Of a stretch of DNA of 34,839 bases, positions 1-7,223 are shown one piece after another. The number at the start of each line of letters is the position of its first letter. Position 1 is the stretch's first letter. Below the pieces are notes generated by a model. The model ran no database searches. It saw nothing but the letters and a program-made list of their open reading frames with translations, and was not told where the DNA came from. This DNA is from an uncultured Verrucomicrobiota bacterium. GTDB lineage: Bacteria; Verrucomicrobiota; Kiritimatiellia; CAJWTS01. The stretch covers positions 1 to 34,839 of the forward strand of contig CAJWTS010000042.1 in assembly GCA_913047795.1 (NCBI GenBank). Reading direction: 5' to 3'. Both the position numbers and the translations under genes were made by a program.

Positions 1-392
1 CCAGCGTCGGGCTTGATGAGGCCAGAGTCCTTGTCAGCGTTCCAGCGCTGCACAACGCCGCCCTCCTTGCCGTCGCTGCCGCCGCCGAAGCCAAACATGG
101 AGAAGGCACCAGCGGCGACCGCGGGGGCGGCGACCGCCGCCACCATAGACGCCTGCCCAATGGCCTCCGGCTTGGCGCCGCCACCGAAGCCAATCATGCC
201 CATGACACCGCTGGCGGGCGAGGAGGAACGGGGGGCTAGAGTGATGCCGCCCGTGATCTGCTCGGCGCAGTCCTTGCCCTGGTCGTCCTTGCCCTTTTTG
301 TACTTGACAGGGTCGCCCTCCTTCAGAGCGTTGCCATCCTCGATCGACGACGCAGGGCACAAGATGTCCGCATCTGCCCGGAACGACCACGC
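1..392 (-). CDS. Cold-shock-domain protein fragment, open at the window edge (possibly foreign)
   Basis: The minus strand is open from about 392 to base 1 in a frame (codons from 377) different from that of the neighbouring DUF1549 gene. It reads as the second half of a cold-shock domain: ADADILCPASSIEDGNALKE, then a lysine-rich stretch ending KDCAEQITGG. A glycine/alanine linker with two 'GFGGG' motifs follows, and then the start of a second domain, VVQRWNADKDSGLIKPD, which corresponds to the family pattern 'GTVKRWNADKGFGFIKPD' (nucleic-acid-binding beta strands). Tandem cold-shock domains with Gly-rich spacers and nearly exclusive AAG lysine codons resemble algal or dinoflagellate proteins more than bacterial CspA, which is about 70 residues. 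The aromatic RNP residues are partly replaced (DSGLI for GFGFI). The upstream limit is unclear. The domain call is fairly safe; the foreign origin is inference. Confidence 0.55.
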
Positions 393-1747
393 ATCGGAAG
401 GTCTGCGGCGCGACGACTCCAGGCACCACCTTGACGCCTCGCGCGCCGGCGTGTCTCGGGGGGCGCCATCGCCTGCATGGCGTCCATGTCCTCCGCGCGA
501 TCACGCATCGGCGCCAGTTCATCGAGGTTTCCCTTAATCAGGGTCAGGACCGAATCCCAGGTTTGTTCCGCGCGCATGCGGCGCAACACGTTGCCCTGGA
601 CCTGGTAGTCGCCCGGCGCAAGCGTCATGGCGTCCCGCTGATAGGCCTGTGTCTTTAGCAGGACACCCAGAAAACGTCGCATGTCGTAGTCGACAGCGAT
701 CATCGTCTTCTCCAGGTTCGCCATCAGTTCGGGCACCACCGCTTCCGTATACTCGTTTAGATCATCGACCGGCTCGATCAGTCCCACGCCCATGACTTTC
801 TTCCAGAGACGGTTGGCAATCACAGTCGTAAAGCGCGGGTTGTCCGGGTCCGTCAGCCATTTTGCAAAAGCATCGCGGCGCGAGAGGCCGTTGGTCGCCG
901 CAAGATTGGCGCCGAAAAGTGCCTGCGGTTGTACGACATCTCCCGGCGCCCCGTTGTCATACGCATAGTCGTCCGGCAGCCGCAGTTGCTTCCATGACCG
1001 ATCAACAACCGTGGATGAAAGATTATTCAGGTATTGCCGCAGCTCGCGCCGTTTGGCGTCGGACGCGTCTTCCATCTCGCGCCGAATCCGGCGTACCTCG
1101 TCAACCGGCCGTTGCACGTTGACCTGCGCCATCGACGCCGCAAACTGATAATAATCCTTCTGCGTCCACTTATCGAACTTATGATCGTGACACTGGGCAC
1201 AGCCGATCTGAGTCCCGAGAAAAACCTGGGCCGTTGCCGAAACGGTGTCGAGGCGCATTTGCCCGTCGCGCAGGTAATAACCGGTTGCGCCGTTCTCGCC
1301 GGTATCGCCTTCGGCCGTGATCAATTGGGAGACGAAACGGTCGTACGGCATGTTTTCCGCGAGCGCCTTGCGCATCCAGGCGGCGTAGGCGCCATTAGGC
1401 ATGCCGCGTATGCGTCCCTGCACGCGCAGAAGACTGGCCCAGTAATTATAGAAGTGGCTCGTGAATCCCGCGGACACAAGCAAGTCATCGATCAGCTCCG
1501 CGCGTTTGTCGGGGTCCTCCGAATCGAGAAAGCGGGTGGTCTGCTCAAGCGTCGGAATTGTACCGCTCAGATCGAGATAGACGCGGCGCAGAAAGACGGA
1601 ATCCGATGCCGGGCCGGCGGGTGTGATCGCGTTGCGCGCATGGTACGCATCGACGATGCGATCGATCTCACGACTAGCCGCCGGCACACTGCCGGCGCTT
1701 GCGTTGCCGACCAGGAGCGCAGCGATCAAGAATGCACGGATCTTCAT
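323..1747 (-). CDS. DUF1549/DUF1553 (PSCyt2/PSD1-type) exported protein, C-terminus lost
   Basis: This is a planctomycete-type 'cytochrome-like' protein of unknown reaction, often found beside DUF1501 proteins. I start it at MKIRAFLIAALL (1747), which gives a signal peptide ending near AGSVPA; ATGs at 1756 and 1765 are alternatives. The DUF1549 part shows VFLRRVYLDLSGTIPT early on and a haem-type CxxCH motif, GCAQCHDHKFDKW, near residue 183. The DUF1553 part begins at SRRDAFAKWLTDPDNPRFT and runs through NRLWKKVMGVGL to RRMRAEQTWDSVLTL. Family members continue for a few hundred residues beyond this point. Here the reading frame becomes arginine-rich nonsense after about position 470 and stops at 323, over sequence that codes for a cold-shock protein in another frame. 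The product as written is therefore truncated or a chimeric join. Confidence 0.8.
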   Translation of the reverse strand: MKIRAFLIAALLVGNASAGSVPAASREIDRIVDAYHARNAITPAGPASDSVFLRRVYLDLSGTIPTLEQTTRFLDSEDPDKRAELIDDLLVSAGFTSHFYNYWASLLRVQGRIRGMPNGAYAAWMRKALAENMPYDRFVSQLITAEGDTGENGATGYYLRDGQMRLDTVSATAQVFLGTQIGCAQCHDHKFDKWTQKDYYQFAASMAQVNVQRPVDEVRRIRREMEDASDAKRRELRQYLNNLSSTVVDRSWKQLRLPDDYAYDNGAPGDVVQPQALFGANLAATNGLSRRDAFAKWLTDPDNPRFTTVIANRLWKKVMGVGLIEPVDDLNEYTEAVVPELMANLEKTMIAVDYDMRRFLGVLLKTQAYQRDAMTLAPGDYQVQGNVLRRMRAEQTWDSVLTLIKGNLDELAPMRDRAEDMDAMQAMAPPETRRRARRQGGAWSRRAADLPMRGRSGQMRTSCALRRRSRMATL

Positions 1748-1832
1748 GTTCTTCATACAACGCATCGATAGGTGAAATATTGCACGGCCAAATACATTGA
1801 CATCCGCCCCGAAAGAGCCGAATTCATTCGTT

Positions 1833-2528
1833 ATGCACTCCGATCACCGCCGGGCAATAATCGCTCATGTTGCGCCGTTCGCGGCATGGATCCTGATCCT
1901 GTCGATCATGGGCGAACCCGCCGGCTGGAAGTACGCCGTGCGCAGCGCCTGCGTACTCGCGCTTTTTCTCATGTTGCGCCCCTGGCGCTGGTACCCGCGG
2001 CTACAGGTTCGCCATCTGCCCGCCGCCTTTGGGCTGGGCCTGGCGATCTTCGTCGTCTGGGTGGCCGGTGAGTCCCGGCTGTCCGGAAGCCTGCCGGGAC
2101 TGCAGGAGGCCTACCTGCGCTGGGGCACGATGCCGCCCTGGGCCGTGCCGCAGTGGCCGGCGACGGAGCCCTACTCGCCCGCGGTCGCCGGCTGGCCCTT
2201 GACGCTGATCCGAATCGCGGGATCTGCATTCGTGATCGCCATCATCGAAGAGTTTTTCTGGCGCGGCTTTCTTTATCGCTGGCTGGCGAATCCCAGCTTC
2301 CTGGAAGAGGACCTGCTGCGGCCACGCTGGAGCATCTTCATCATCGTCGCCATCGCATTCGGACTGGAACACACGCGCTGGCTGGTCGGCATCGTGGCCG
2401 GCCTCGGGTACGGCTGGTTCTATCTTCGCACGCGCGACGTCTGGGCGGTCGCCATCGCGCACATGATCACGAACCTCGTTCTTGGTATCTACGTTGTTAT
2501 CACCGGTCGCTACGCCTTTTGGGCATGA
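1833..2528 (+). CDS. CPBP-family intramembrane metalloprotease (exosortase-associated type)
   Basis: This is an integral membrane protein of the CAAX protease and bacteriocin-processing family. The catalytic motifs are all visible: EEFFWRGFLYRWL (EExxxR, about residues 139-151), FGLEHTRW (second motif with His, about 176) and AHMITNLVLG (HxxxN, about 209). Spacing and wording ('FFWRGFLYRWL', 'TNLVLGIYVVITGRYAFW') match the CAAX-protease-related family that travels with exosortase/PEP-CTERM sorting systems. No exosortase or PEP-CTERM tail is seen in this window. Several hydrophobic segments run from the N-terminus. I use ATG 1833; a TTG at 1797 would add 12 residues. It is divergent from the DUF1549 gene, with about 85 bp between starts. 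The substrate is unknown. Confidence 0.8.
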   Translation: MHSDHRRAIIAHVAPFAAWILILSIMGEPAGWKYAVRSACVLALFLMLRPWRWYPRLQVRHLPAAFGLGLAIFVVWVAGESRLSGSLPGLQEAYLRWGTMPPWAVPQWPATEPYSPAVAGWPLTLIRIAGSAFVIAIIEEFFWRGFLYRWLANPSFLEEDLLRPRWSIFIIVAIAFGLEHTRWLVGIVAGLGYGWFYLRTRDVWAVAIAHMITNLVLGIYVVITGRYAFWA

Positions 2529-2572
2529 GCCCGACACGCGAACCCGTGCGGCTTCGAATGCAGCATTTTCGG

Positions 2573-2601
2573 TTGCGCAAACAACAGGTTAGCCCTAGAA
2601 T
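2573..2601 (+). promoter_or_regulatory. Candidate sigma-70 promoter of the ferredoxin gene
   Basis: TTGCGC (2573-2578) and TAGAAT (2596-2601) are separated by 17 bp, 61 bp upstream of the ferredoxin ATG. The transcribed leader would carry a perfect 12-bp palindrome, AGGCAATTGCCT (2615-2626), and a small hairpin, CTTCGTTCGAAG (2639-2650), just before the ribosome site AAGGGA. The role of these dyads is unknown. Confidence 0.4.
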
Positions 2602-2661
2602 TCGATCCCAATTCAGGCAATTGCCTTGATTTTTAATACTTCGTTCGAAGGGAACTGAAAG

Positions 2662-2955
2662 ATGGCCTTTGTTGTCCAGGAACAATGCGTGAAGTGCAAA
2701 TACGCCGACTGTGTTGAGGTCTGCCCGGTCGAGTGCTTCTACGAAGGTGCCGAGATGCTGTACATCAATCCCGACGAATGCATCGACTGCGACGCCTGCG
2801 CGCCGGCCTGTCCCGTTCAGGCGATCGTCACCGGTGACGACGCCGAGCCGAAGTGGACCGAAATTAATGCCAATTTCGAGTTTACGGAAGAGACTCGACG
2901 ATCGTCGAAGGACGACGTTAAGCATGGCCCCGACTGGGATTCGAACCTGGCCTGA
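2662..2955 (+). CDS. fdxA: 7Fe ferredoxin ([3Fe-4S][4Fe-4S])
   Basis: A small soluble electron carrier of 97 residues with the cysteine pattern of the Azotobacter ferredoxin I family. The N-terminal half has C9, C12, C17, C21 and C25 (QCVKCKYADCVEVCPVECF); the second half has C40, C43, C46 and C50 (DECIDCDACAPACP). By family precedent C9, C17 and C50 hold the 3Fe cluster, and C21, C40, C43 and C46 hold the 4Fe cluster. The C-terminal tail (KHGPDWDSNLA) is shorter than in the 106-residue Azotobacter protein but of the same type. The start is supported by AAGGGA upstream. No redox partner is adjacent, so the physiological acceptor cannot be named. Confidence 0.93.
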   Translation: MAFVVQEQCVKCKYADCVEVCPVECFYEGAEMLYINPDECIDCDACAPACPVQAIVTGDDAEPKWTEINANFEFTEETRRSSKDDVKHGPDWDSNLA

Positions 2956-3122
2956 TCCTTTCCCGTCCCGACCCATCCCCCGGAGGACTCCGCGTGAGCC
3001 CTTTTTTTGGGGCATGGACACGAACCCCCCCAGCATCTATCGCGGCTATCTGAATAGTGGGGCCTCGGATCTCGGGTTTTGCCGCGAATGTCCTCTCGGC
3101 CCTGGGCCGCACGGCCGGAAGA

Positions 3123-3160
3123 CGGATCGAGATTCGACAATCGAGAATCGAAAATCTAAA
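3123..3160 (+). other. AT-rich TCGA/GAATC oligonucleotide tract before aat
   Basis: Immediately before the aat ATG lies a short tract built of near-repeats of 'ATCGA', 'GATTC', 'GAATC' and 'AAAATC'. It is much richer in A and T than its surroundings. GATTC and GAATC can pair across a 9-nt loop. No Shine-Dalgarno sequence is visible in it. The function is unknown; it may be a fragment of a dispersed genomic oligonucleotide repeat. Confidence 0.3.
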
Positions 3161-3811
3161 ATGTCTTCCATGCGCACGGCCTACAACCCCTTCCCCGACC
3201 CGGAACACGCTGACGACTCCGGCTTGCTCTGCATTGGCGGCGCGCTGGACGTCAAGACGTTGTACGCCGCCTACACGCGTGGCATCTTTCCCTGGCCGCA
3301 TCAAGGCACGCCGCTACTCTGGTTCACGCCGGCGGATAGAGGCGTGCTGGATTTCGAAGATTTACACATTGCGCGCAGCCTCAAGCGCTTCATGCGCGGC
3401 ACGGAGTGGCAGCTGACGTTCGACCAGGATTTCGCCGCGGTGATCCGCGCCTGCTCCGCTGTTCCGCGGCCCGGCCAGGAGGGGACCTGGATCACCGATG
3501 AGATGATCGCCGGCTATACGGCGTTTCACGAAGCAGGCTTCGCACATAGTGTCGAGTGCTGGCACGGCGACCAGCTCGTCGGCGGGATCTACGGCGTCTT
3601 CGTGCAGGACATCTTCTCCGCGGAGAGTATGTTTCACCTGCAGGACAACGCCTCGAAGCTGTGCCTCCTGGCACTGGTCGAGCGGCTCAAAGCGCGCGGG
3701 TTAACCTGGCTCGACGTCCAGATGGTGACGCCCACGCTCGAGGCGTTTGGCGCGAAAGAAATTCCGCGCGATGAATTCCTCGAACGAATCGCGGCGGCAC
3801 ATGCGGGCTAG
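3161..3811 (+). CDS. aat: Leucyl/phenylalanyl-tRNA--protein transferase
   Basis: The enzyme transfers Leu or Phe from aminoacyl-tRNA to proteins with N-terminal Arg or Lys, creating a destabilising N-terminus for ClpS/ClpAP degradation. Family signatures are clear: NPFPDPEHADDSGLLCIGG, YTRGIFPW, WFTPADRGVL, the EGTWITDEMIAGY segment, HSVECWHGDQLVGGIYG and SAESMFH. The length, 216 residues, is typical. I start at ATG 3161 (MSSMRTAYN); ATG 3170 is equally possible. The frame is open further upstream, but that part (from ATG 3014) shows no family similarity. The TAG stop (3809-3811) lies inside the start region of the next gene (ATG 3801), an 11-bp overlap that suggests translational coupling. 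Confidence 0.95.
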   Translation: MSSMRTAYNPFPDPEHADDSGLLCIGGALDVKTLYAAYTRGIFPWPHQGTPLLWFTPADRGVLDFEDLHIARSLKRFMRGTEWQLTFDQDFAAVIRACSAVPRPGQEGTWITDEMIAGYTAFHEAGFAHSVECWHGDQLVGGIYGVFVQDIFSAESMFHLQDNASKLCLLALVERLKARGLTWLDVQMVTPTLEAFGAKEIPRDEFLERIAAAHAG

Positions 3812-4775
3812 GCTGAGTCTGGTTGACTTCGACGCCGCTTCCGACGCGTTCGATGGCACCGTCGCGGCCACACCGGGCATTGTGCCCTATTGCTCCTGCA
3901 GCGATTGGATCCTCGCCGCCCATCTCAAGCTCATGGTCGAGCGTGAACTGCGCATTTTTCGCGACGGGAACAGCTGGTTGGTCACGGCCCGCCCGCCGGA
4001 TCACAACCCATGGCAACCGCTCGAAGCGGCCTGGTGCTTCGGCTGCTCGCTGATCGGACCCGATCCCGTTCACTCCGCCGGACTTCTCAGGCAGATCATG
4101 ACCTCAGGCGACCTCGATGGCCATCCGATCTGGATCAGCGGAATACAACGCGGCAGCGAACAGGAACGTGCCCTGGCCGGGCTTGGCCAGGCCGGATTTG
4201 ACCTTCGCGCGCGGCCCTCACCGCTAAACGCGGTCACGGCCGACCTTGCGCACGGCATGGACGACTATTTCGCCCGTCGCGGTGCCAATTTTCGGCGCAA
4301 CGTCAGGCGTGCCGCAAAGCGCTCGGCCGCGGATGGAGTCACCTTCGTCGATGCCGGCGATGATTCACACGCGGAGATCATGCGCCGGATCCTTGCGATC
4401 GATCGCCGTTCGTACAAACACACCGAGGGCAAAAGCATTTTTGCGGACGAAGCTCATCGCGCCTTTTACACGGAGCTGCTCGCGCGCGCCTCGCGCCAGA
4501 AGAGATTGCTTGCCATGTTCGCACGCCGCAAAGACGTCGATATCGGCTACTACATCGGGGCCCGGCTGGCGCATCACTTCCGTGGACTCCAGATGGGATA
4601 CGATAACGATTTTGCCCATATTGGGGTCGGCAATGCGCTCCACCTGCGTGTCATCGAGCAGCTATGCGAGCAGGGCATCGTCCAGTACGACCTCGGCATG
4701 GCGATCGCGTACAAGGAGCAGTGGTCCGACGAAACGATGGAGTTGGTGACGGTGCTCGTCGCGAGCGGGACCTGA
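3801..4775 (+). CDS. GNAT-fold / FemAB-like transferase between aat and clpS
   Basis: A 324-residue soluble protein that resembles the BioF2/FemAB-type acetyltransferase superfamily (Acetyltransf_6 style). The supporting features are a central block rich in Arg, FARRGANFRRNVRRAAKRS (compare 'lRR..kk' in that family), then EIMRRILAIDRRSYKHTEGKS, a C-terminal half with DIGYYIGARLAHHFRGLQMGY, and the terminal YDLGMAIAYKEQW. FemAB members are doubled GNAT folds, several of which use aminoacyl-tRNA; Aat has one related fold. It lacks the cysteine-rich N-terminal region of Bpt/ATE1 transferases. It starts inside the end of aat (11-bp overlap) and is followed 181 bp later by clpS. The substrate is not known; a role in N-terminal modification is inferred only from context. 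Confidence 0.7.
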   Translation: MRARLSLVDFDAASDAFDGTVAATPGIVPYCSCSDWILAAHLKLMVERELRIFRDGNSWLVTARPPDHNPWQPLEAAWCFGCSLIGPDPVHSAGLLRQIMTSGDLDGHPIWISGIQRGSEQERALAGLGQAGFDLRARPSPLNAVTADLAHGMDDYFARRGANFRRNVRRAAKRSAADGVTFVDAGDDSHAEIMRRILAIDRRSYKHTEGKSIFADEAHRAFYTELLARASRQKRLLAMFARRKDVDIGYYIGARLAHHFRGLQMGYDNDFAHIGVGNALHLRVIEQLCEQGIVQYDLGMAIAYKEQWSDETMELVTVLVASGT

Positions 4776-4956
4776 AGAACGGAGAAATAACGCCACCCGG
4801 ACGACCTCGTGGGAATCGGGCAGGGTTGACCGCTATAGGAACGAGACGACGGCCCACGGTTGCAACACACGGCCCCAATCCGCTATTATGTTTCCGAGGT
4901 TGCCCCGCAAATGCCTGCAGATGGGAGGGGTTGGGACCCACTGCCTCGCCGAAACC

Positions 4957-5283
4957 ATGGAACAAACAGTCGCTACACCGGACGTTCTTACCGGAACGCG
5001 GACGAGGCGCTCACCGCCCTACAACGTCATCCTGCTGAACGACGACGATCATACGTTTGATTACGTGATCGCGATGTTGAAATCTGTCTTTGGTCATCCC
5101 CGCCCAACCGGCGTGGAGATGGCCGTAGAGGTCCATATGACCGGCCGCGTGATTGTTGCGACAACCCATCGCGAGAAGGCGGAGATGTATCGCGAACACG
5201 TGCACGCCTATGGCGCCGATCCGTTAATCGAACGCTGCAGCGGCTCCATGACCGCCATCCTCGAGCCCGCCGAGGGAGCGTAA
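4957..5283 (+). CDS. clpS: ClpS-like N-degron adaptor protein
   Basis: The adaptor delivers proteins with destabilising N-terminal residues to ClpA/ClpC. The core is clear: YNVILLNDDDHTFDYVIAML (the NDD...V motif that binds the N-terminal residue), MAVEVHMTGRVIVATTHREK (in place of the usual 'A..VH..G'), and HVHAYGADPLI. The tail RCSGSMTAILEPAEGA differs from the Proteobacterial 'L...IEKA' ending and matches, from memory, a variant seen in PVC bacteria. A disordered N-terminus of about 20 residues precedes the core. I start at ATG 4957 (MEQTVATPDV); ATG 4921 would add 12 residues. It follows aat and the FemAB-like gene on the same strand, which fits a shared pathway. No ClpA/ClpC gene is in the window. 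Confidence 0.85.
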   Translation: MEQTVATPDVLTGTRTRRSPPYNVILLNDDDHTFDYVIAMLKSVFGHPRPTGVEMAVEVHMTGRVIVATTHREKAEMYREHVHAYGADPLIERCSGSMTAILEPAEGA

Positions 5284-5339
5284 ACGTGATTCGGGATACG
5301 CGATGCGGGGCCGTGGCCTGACCATCCTGGTCGCGCCCC

Positions 5340-7118
5340 TCAGCCCACCGCCGCTTCAATGAGTCGGCGCGCATCTTCGATCATGCGCGCCGCTAAGCCA
5401 TCCGCTTTCGCCTTTGCACCGGCCAGATCGTCTCCGGCCGCGGCGTAGACGCTGGCGTAAACCTTAACCTTGGGTTCCGTTCCCGAGGGGCGGATCGTGA
5501 GGTGCGTGCGTCCGTCATCCGAAAGAACGAACCGGACCACGTCGGCCTGCATCAACTCGATGGGAACGCCCTCAACATCCTGCGCGTTCTCCGCAAGCAG
5601 GTAGTCCTTCATGCCGCGCACGGCGACGCCGCCCAGATCCGCCGGCTGCTCCGCGCGCAGGGACGCCATCAGTTTCGCGTTCTGCATTCGAACGTCACCG
5701 CCCTCGAACACGACCGATTCAAGCGCGTCGCAATAGTATCCGTGCTGCGTGTAGAGCGCATCGAGGTGTTCCGCTGCCGTGCGGCCGGATGGCTTCAGGC
5801 TCGCCACAAGTTCGGCCAGCATCAACGCGCCCACGCCGGCGTCTTTGTCGCGCACGTGCGCGCCTTTCAATACGCCGTGACTCTCTTCGGTTGCTACCAG
5901 GAACGCGTCGGGGTCGCTTTCCACGACCTCCGCGATGTACTTGAACCCTACCGGCAACTCCCCGAGCAGGCGTGCCCCATAGGTCGTGCAGATATCCTTG
6001 ATCAGATTGGTCGTCACGGTCGATTTAGCCACGATGCGGGGCGCGAGCGCCTGGCCCTGCGCCGCCATCGCCGAAAGGACGAAATCCGTTATCAGGGCGC
6101 TGATCTGGTTGCCGGTCAGCGTGACCCAGGACGCGCTGCCGGCCGTAACCGGTACCGCGGCGCCGATTCGGTCAGCGTCCGGGTCCGTTCCCATGACGAG
6201 GTCGGCGCCGGCCTGCTTCGCCTGCGCGATGGCAAGCTGCAGCGTCTCGGGATGTTCCGGGTTGGGAAGGTGATTCACAACGTTCGGGAAATCTCCGTCG
6301 GGCGCATCCTGCTCGGCGACGGTATCGACCCTGTAACCCATCCGCTTCAGGATGGGGGGCACAGATGTCGCTCCTGTACCGTGCATCGCGGTGAACACGA
6401 TGTGCGTATCGCCGGGGTCAGACTGGACCGACTGCGCGCAGACGGCGGCCCGGTACCCCTCATCCAGATCGGGCTCAGCGATATGAATCATCGACTGTTG
6501 CACGCCCTCGTCGAATGCCAGGCGCTTGATATCCGGCCCGGTCATCACTTCCGCGATAATGCCCTCATCATGCGGCGGAACAATCTGGCCGCCGTGTGAC
6601 CAGTAGACCTTGATTCCGTTATCGCCCGGCGGGTTGTGCGAGGCCGAGATCACGACGCCAACGGTGGCGCTCCTCTGCCGCACGGCGAACGATAGCTGCG
6701 GCGTGGCGCGCGGCCCGTCGAAGATGGTGGCCCGCACGCCGTTTCCGGCAAAGACCTCCGCAGCGCAACGCGCGAATTCGCTGGAGAAGTGCCGCGTATC
6801 GAAGGCTATCACGACACTGGGGTCCGTGCTGCCCAGCCCGGCGAGGTAATTACAGATGCCTTGTGCCGACTCGCTGATCGTAACGAAATTGATACGGTTC
6901 GGTCCCGCGCCGCGTAGGCCGCGCCGTCCACCGGTGCCGAACGGGATGATCGACCCGAACGCATCCTCGAGTTCCTCGAACGCCTGCGCTTCAATCTGCA
7001 CCACGATCTCATCGCGATACGGCGCGCAATCGGCGCGTTCGAGCCAGTCCGCGAGATGCTTCACCGCCGCCGGAGAAACCTGTCCCTCTACGGCGTTCAA
7101 TGCGTCGTCATTCTGCAT
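5340..7118 (-). CDS. Alpha-D-phosphohexomutase (phosphoglucomutase/phosphomannomutase)
   Basis: Catalyses 1,6-phosphate isomerisation of a hexose phosphate, feeding glycogen or cell-envelope sugar nucleotides. All four signature loops are present: the phosphoserine loop SASHNPPGDNGIKVYW (about residue 155), the Mg-binding loop GTDPDADRIG (about 307), the sugar-specificity loop EESHG (about 410) and the phosphate-binding RPSGTEPKVKVY (about 538). At 592 residues it has the length of the PgcA/PGM2-like branch, which favours glucose-1-phosphate, glucose-1,6-bisphosphate or phosphopentose work over short ManB enzymes; the substrate cannot be fixed from sequence alone. The start is preceded by AAGAAAG. 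It is convergent with clpS (56 bp). An inverted repeat, ACATCCG/CGGATGT (7133-7139 and 7162-7168), lies in its 5' leader. Confidence 0.9.
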   Translation of the reverse strand: MQNDDALNAVEGQVSPAAVKHLADWLERADCAPYRDEIVVQIEAQAFEELEDAFGSIIPFGTGGRRGLRGAGPNRINFVTISESAQGICNYLAGLGSTDPSVVIAFDTRHFSSEFARCAAEVFAGNGVRATIFDGPRATPQLSFAVRQRSATVGVVISASHNPPGDNGIKVYWSHGGQIVPPHDEGIIAEVMTGPDIKRLAFDEGVQQSMIHIAEPDLDEGYRAAVCAQSVQSDPGDTHIVFTAMHGTGATSVPPILKRMGYRVDTVAEQDAPDGDFPNVVNHLPNPEHPETLQLAIAQAKQAGADLVMGTDPDADRIGAAVPVTAGSASWVTLTGNQISALITDFVLSAMAAQGQALAPRIVAKSTVTTNLIKDICTTYGARLLGELPVGFKYIAEVVESDPDAFLVATEESHGVLKGAHVRDKDAGVGALMLAELVASLKPSGRTAAEHLDALYTQHGYYCDALESVVFEGGDVRMQNAKLMASLRAEQPADLGGVAVRGMKDYLLAENAQDVEGVPIELMQADVVRFVLSDDGRTHLTIRPSGTEPKVKVYASVYAAAGDDLAGAKAKADGLAARMIEDARRLIEAAVG

Positions 7119-7132
7119 TCTTTCTTAATATG

Positions 7133-7168
7133 ACATCCGCAACCGCGACGCAATCGCATTACGGATGT
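7133..7168. repeat. 7-bp inverted repeat upstream of the phosphohexomutase gene
   Basis: ACATCCG at 7133-7139 and CGGATGT at 7162-7168 are exact complements separated by 22 bp, starting 15 bp upstream of the mutase start codon. It may be an operator or an mRNA hairpin; no T-run follows on either strand, so it is not an obvious terminator. Confidence 0.3.
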
Positions 7169-7223
7169 ATCCCCCTGGCGGTGCCGTTTAGAAGGGGTGG
7201 GGCATCTCGGCCGGCCGGGTCGA

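Noticed and set aside
34..522. A 162-codon minus-strand frame near the left edge
   Set aside because: It is Arg/Trp/Cys-rich and runs over the cold-shock-domain frame, which has recognisable motifs.
2980..3012. Terminator after fdxA (CGGAG/CTCCG followed by T7)
   Set aside because: The loop is only 2 nt and the T-run begins about 10 nt after the stem.
3801..4775. Identification of the gene between aat and clpS as bpt (aspartate/glutamate leucyltransferase)
   Set aside because: The conserved cysteine-rich N-terminal region and the other ATE1/Bpt motifs are not visible; the Arg-rich core fits BioF2/FemAB-type proteins better.
5502..6599. A 365-codon + strand frame
   Set aside because: It is antisense to the phosphohexomutase, whose four catalytic loops are all present.
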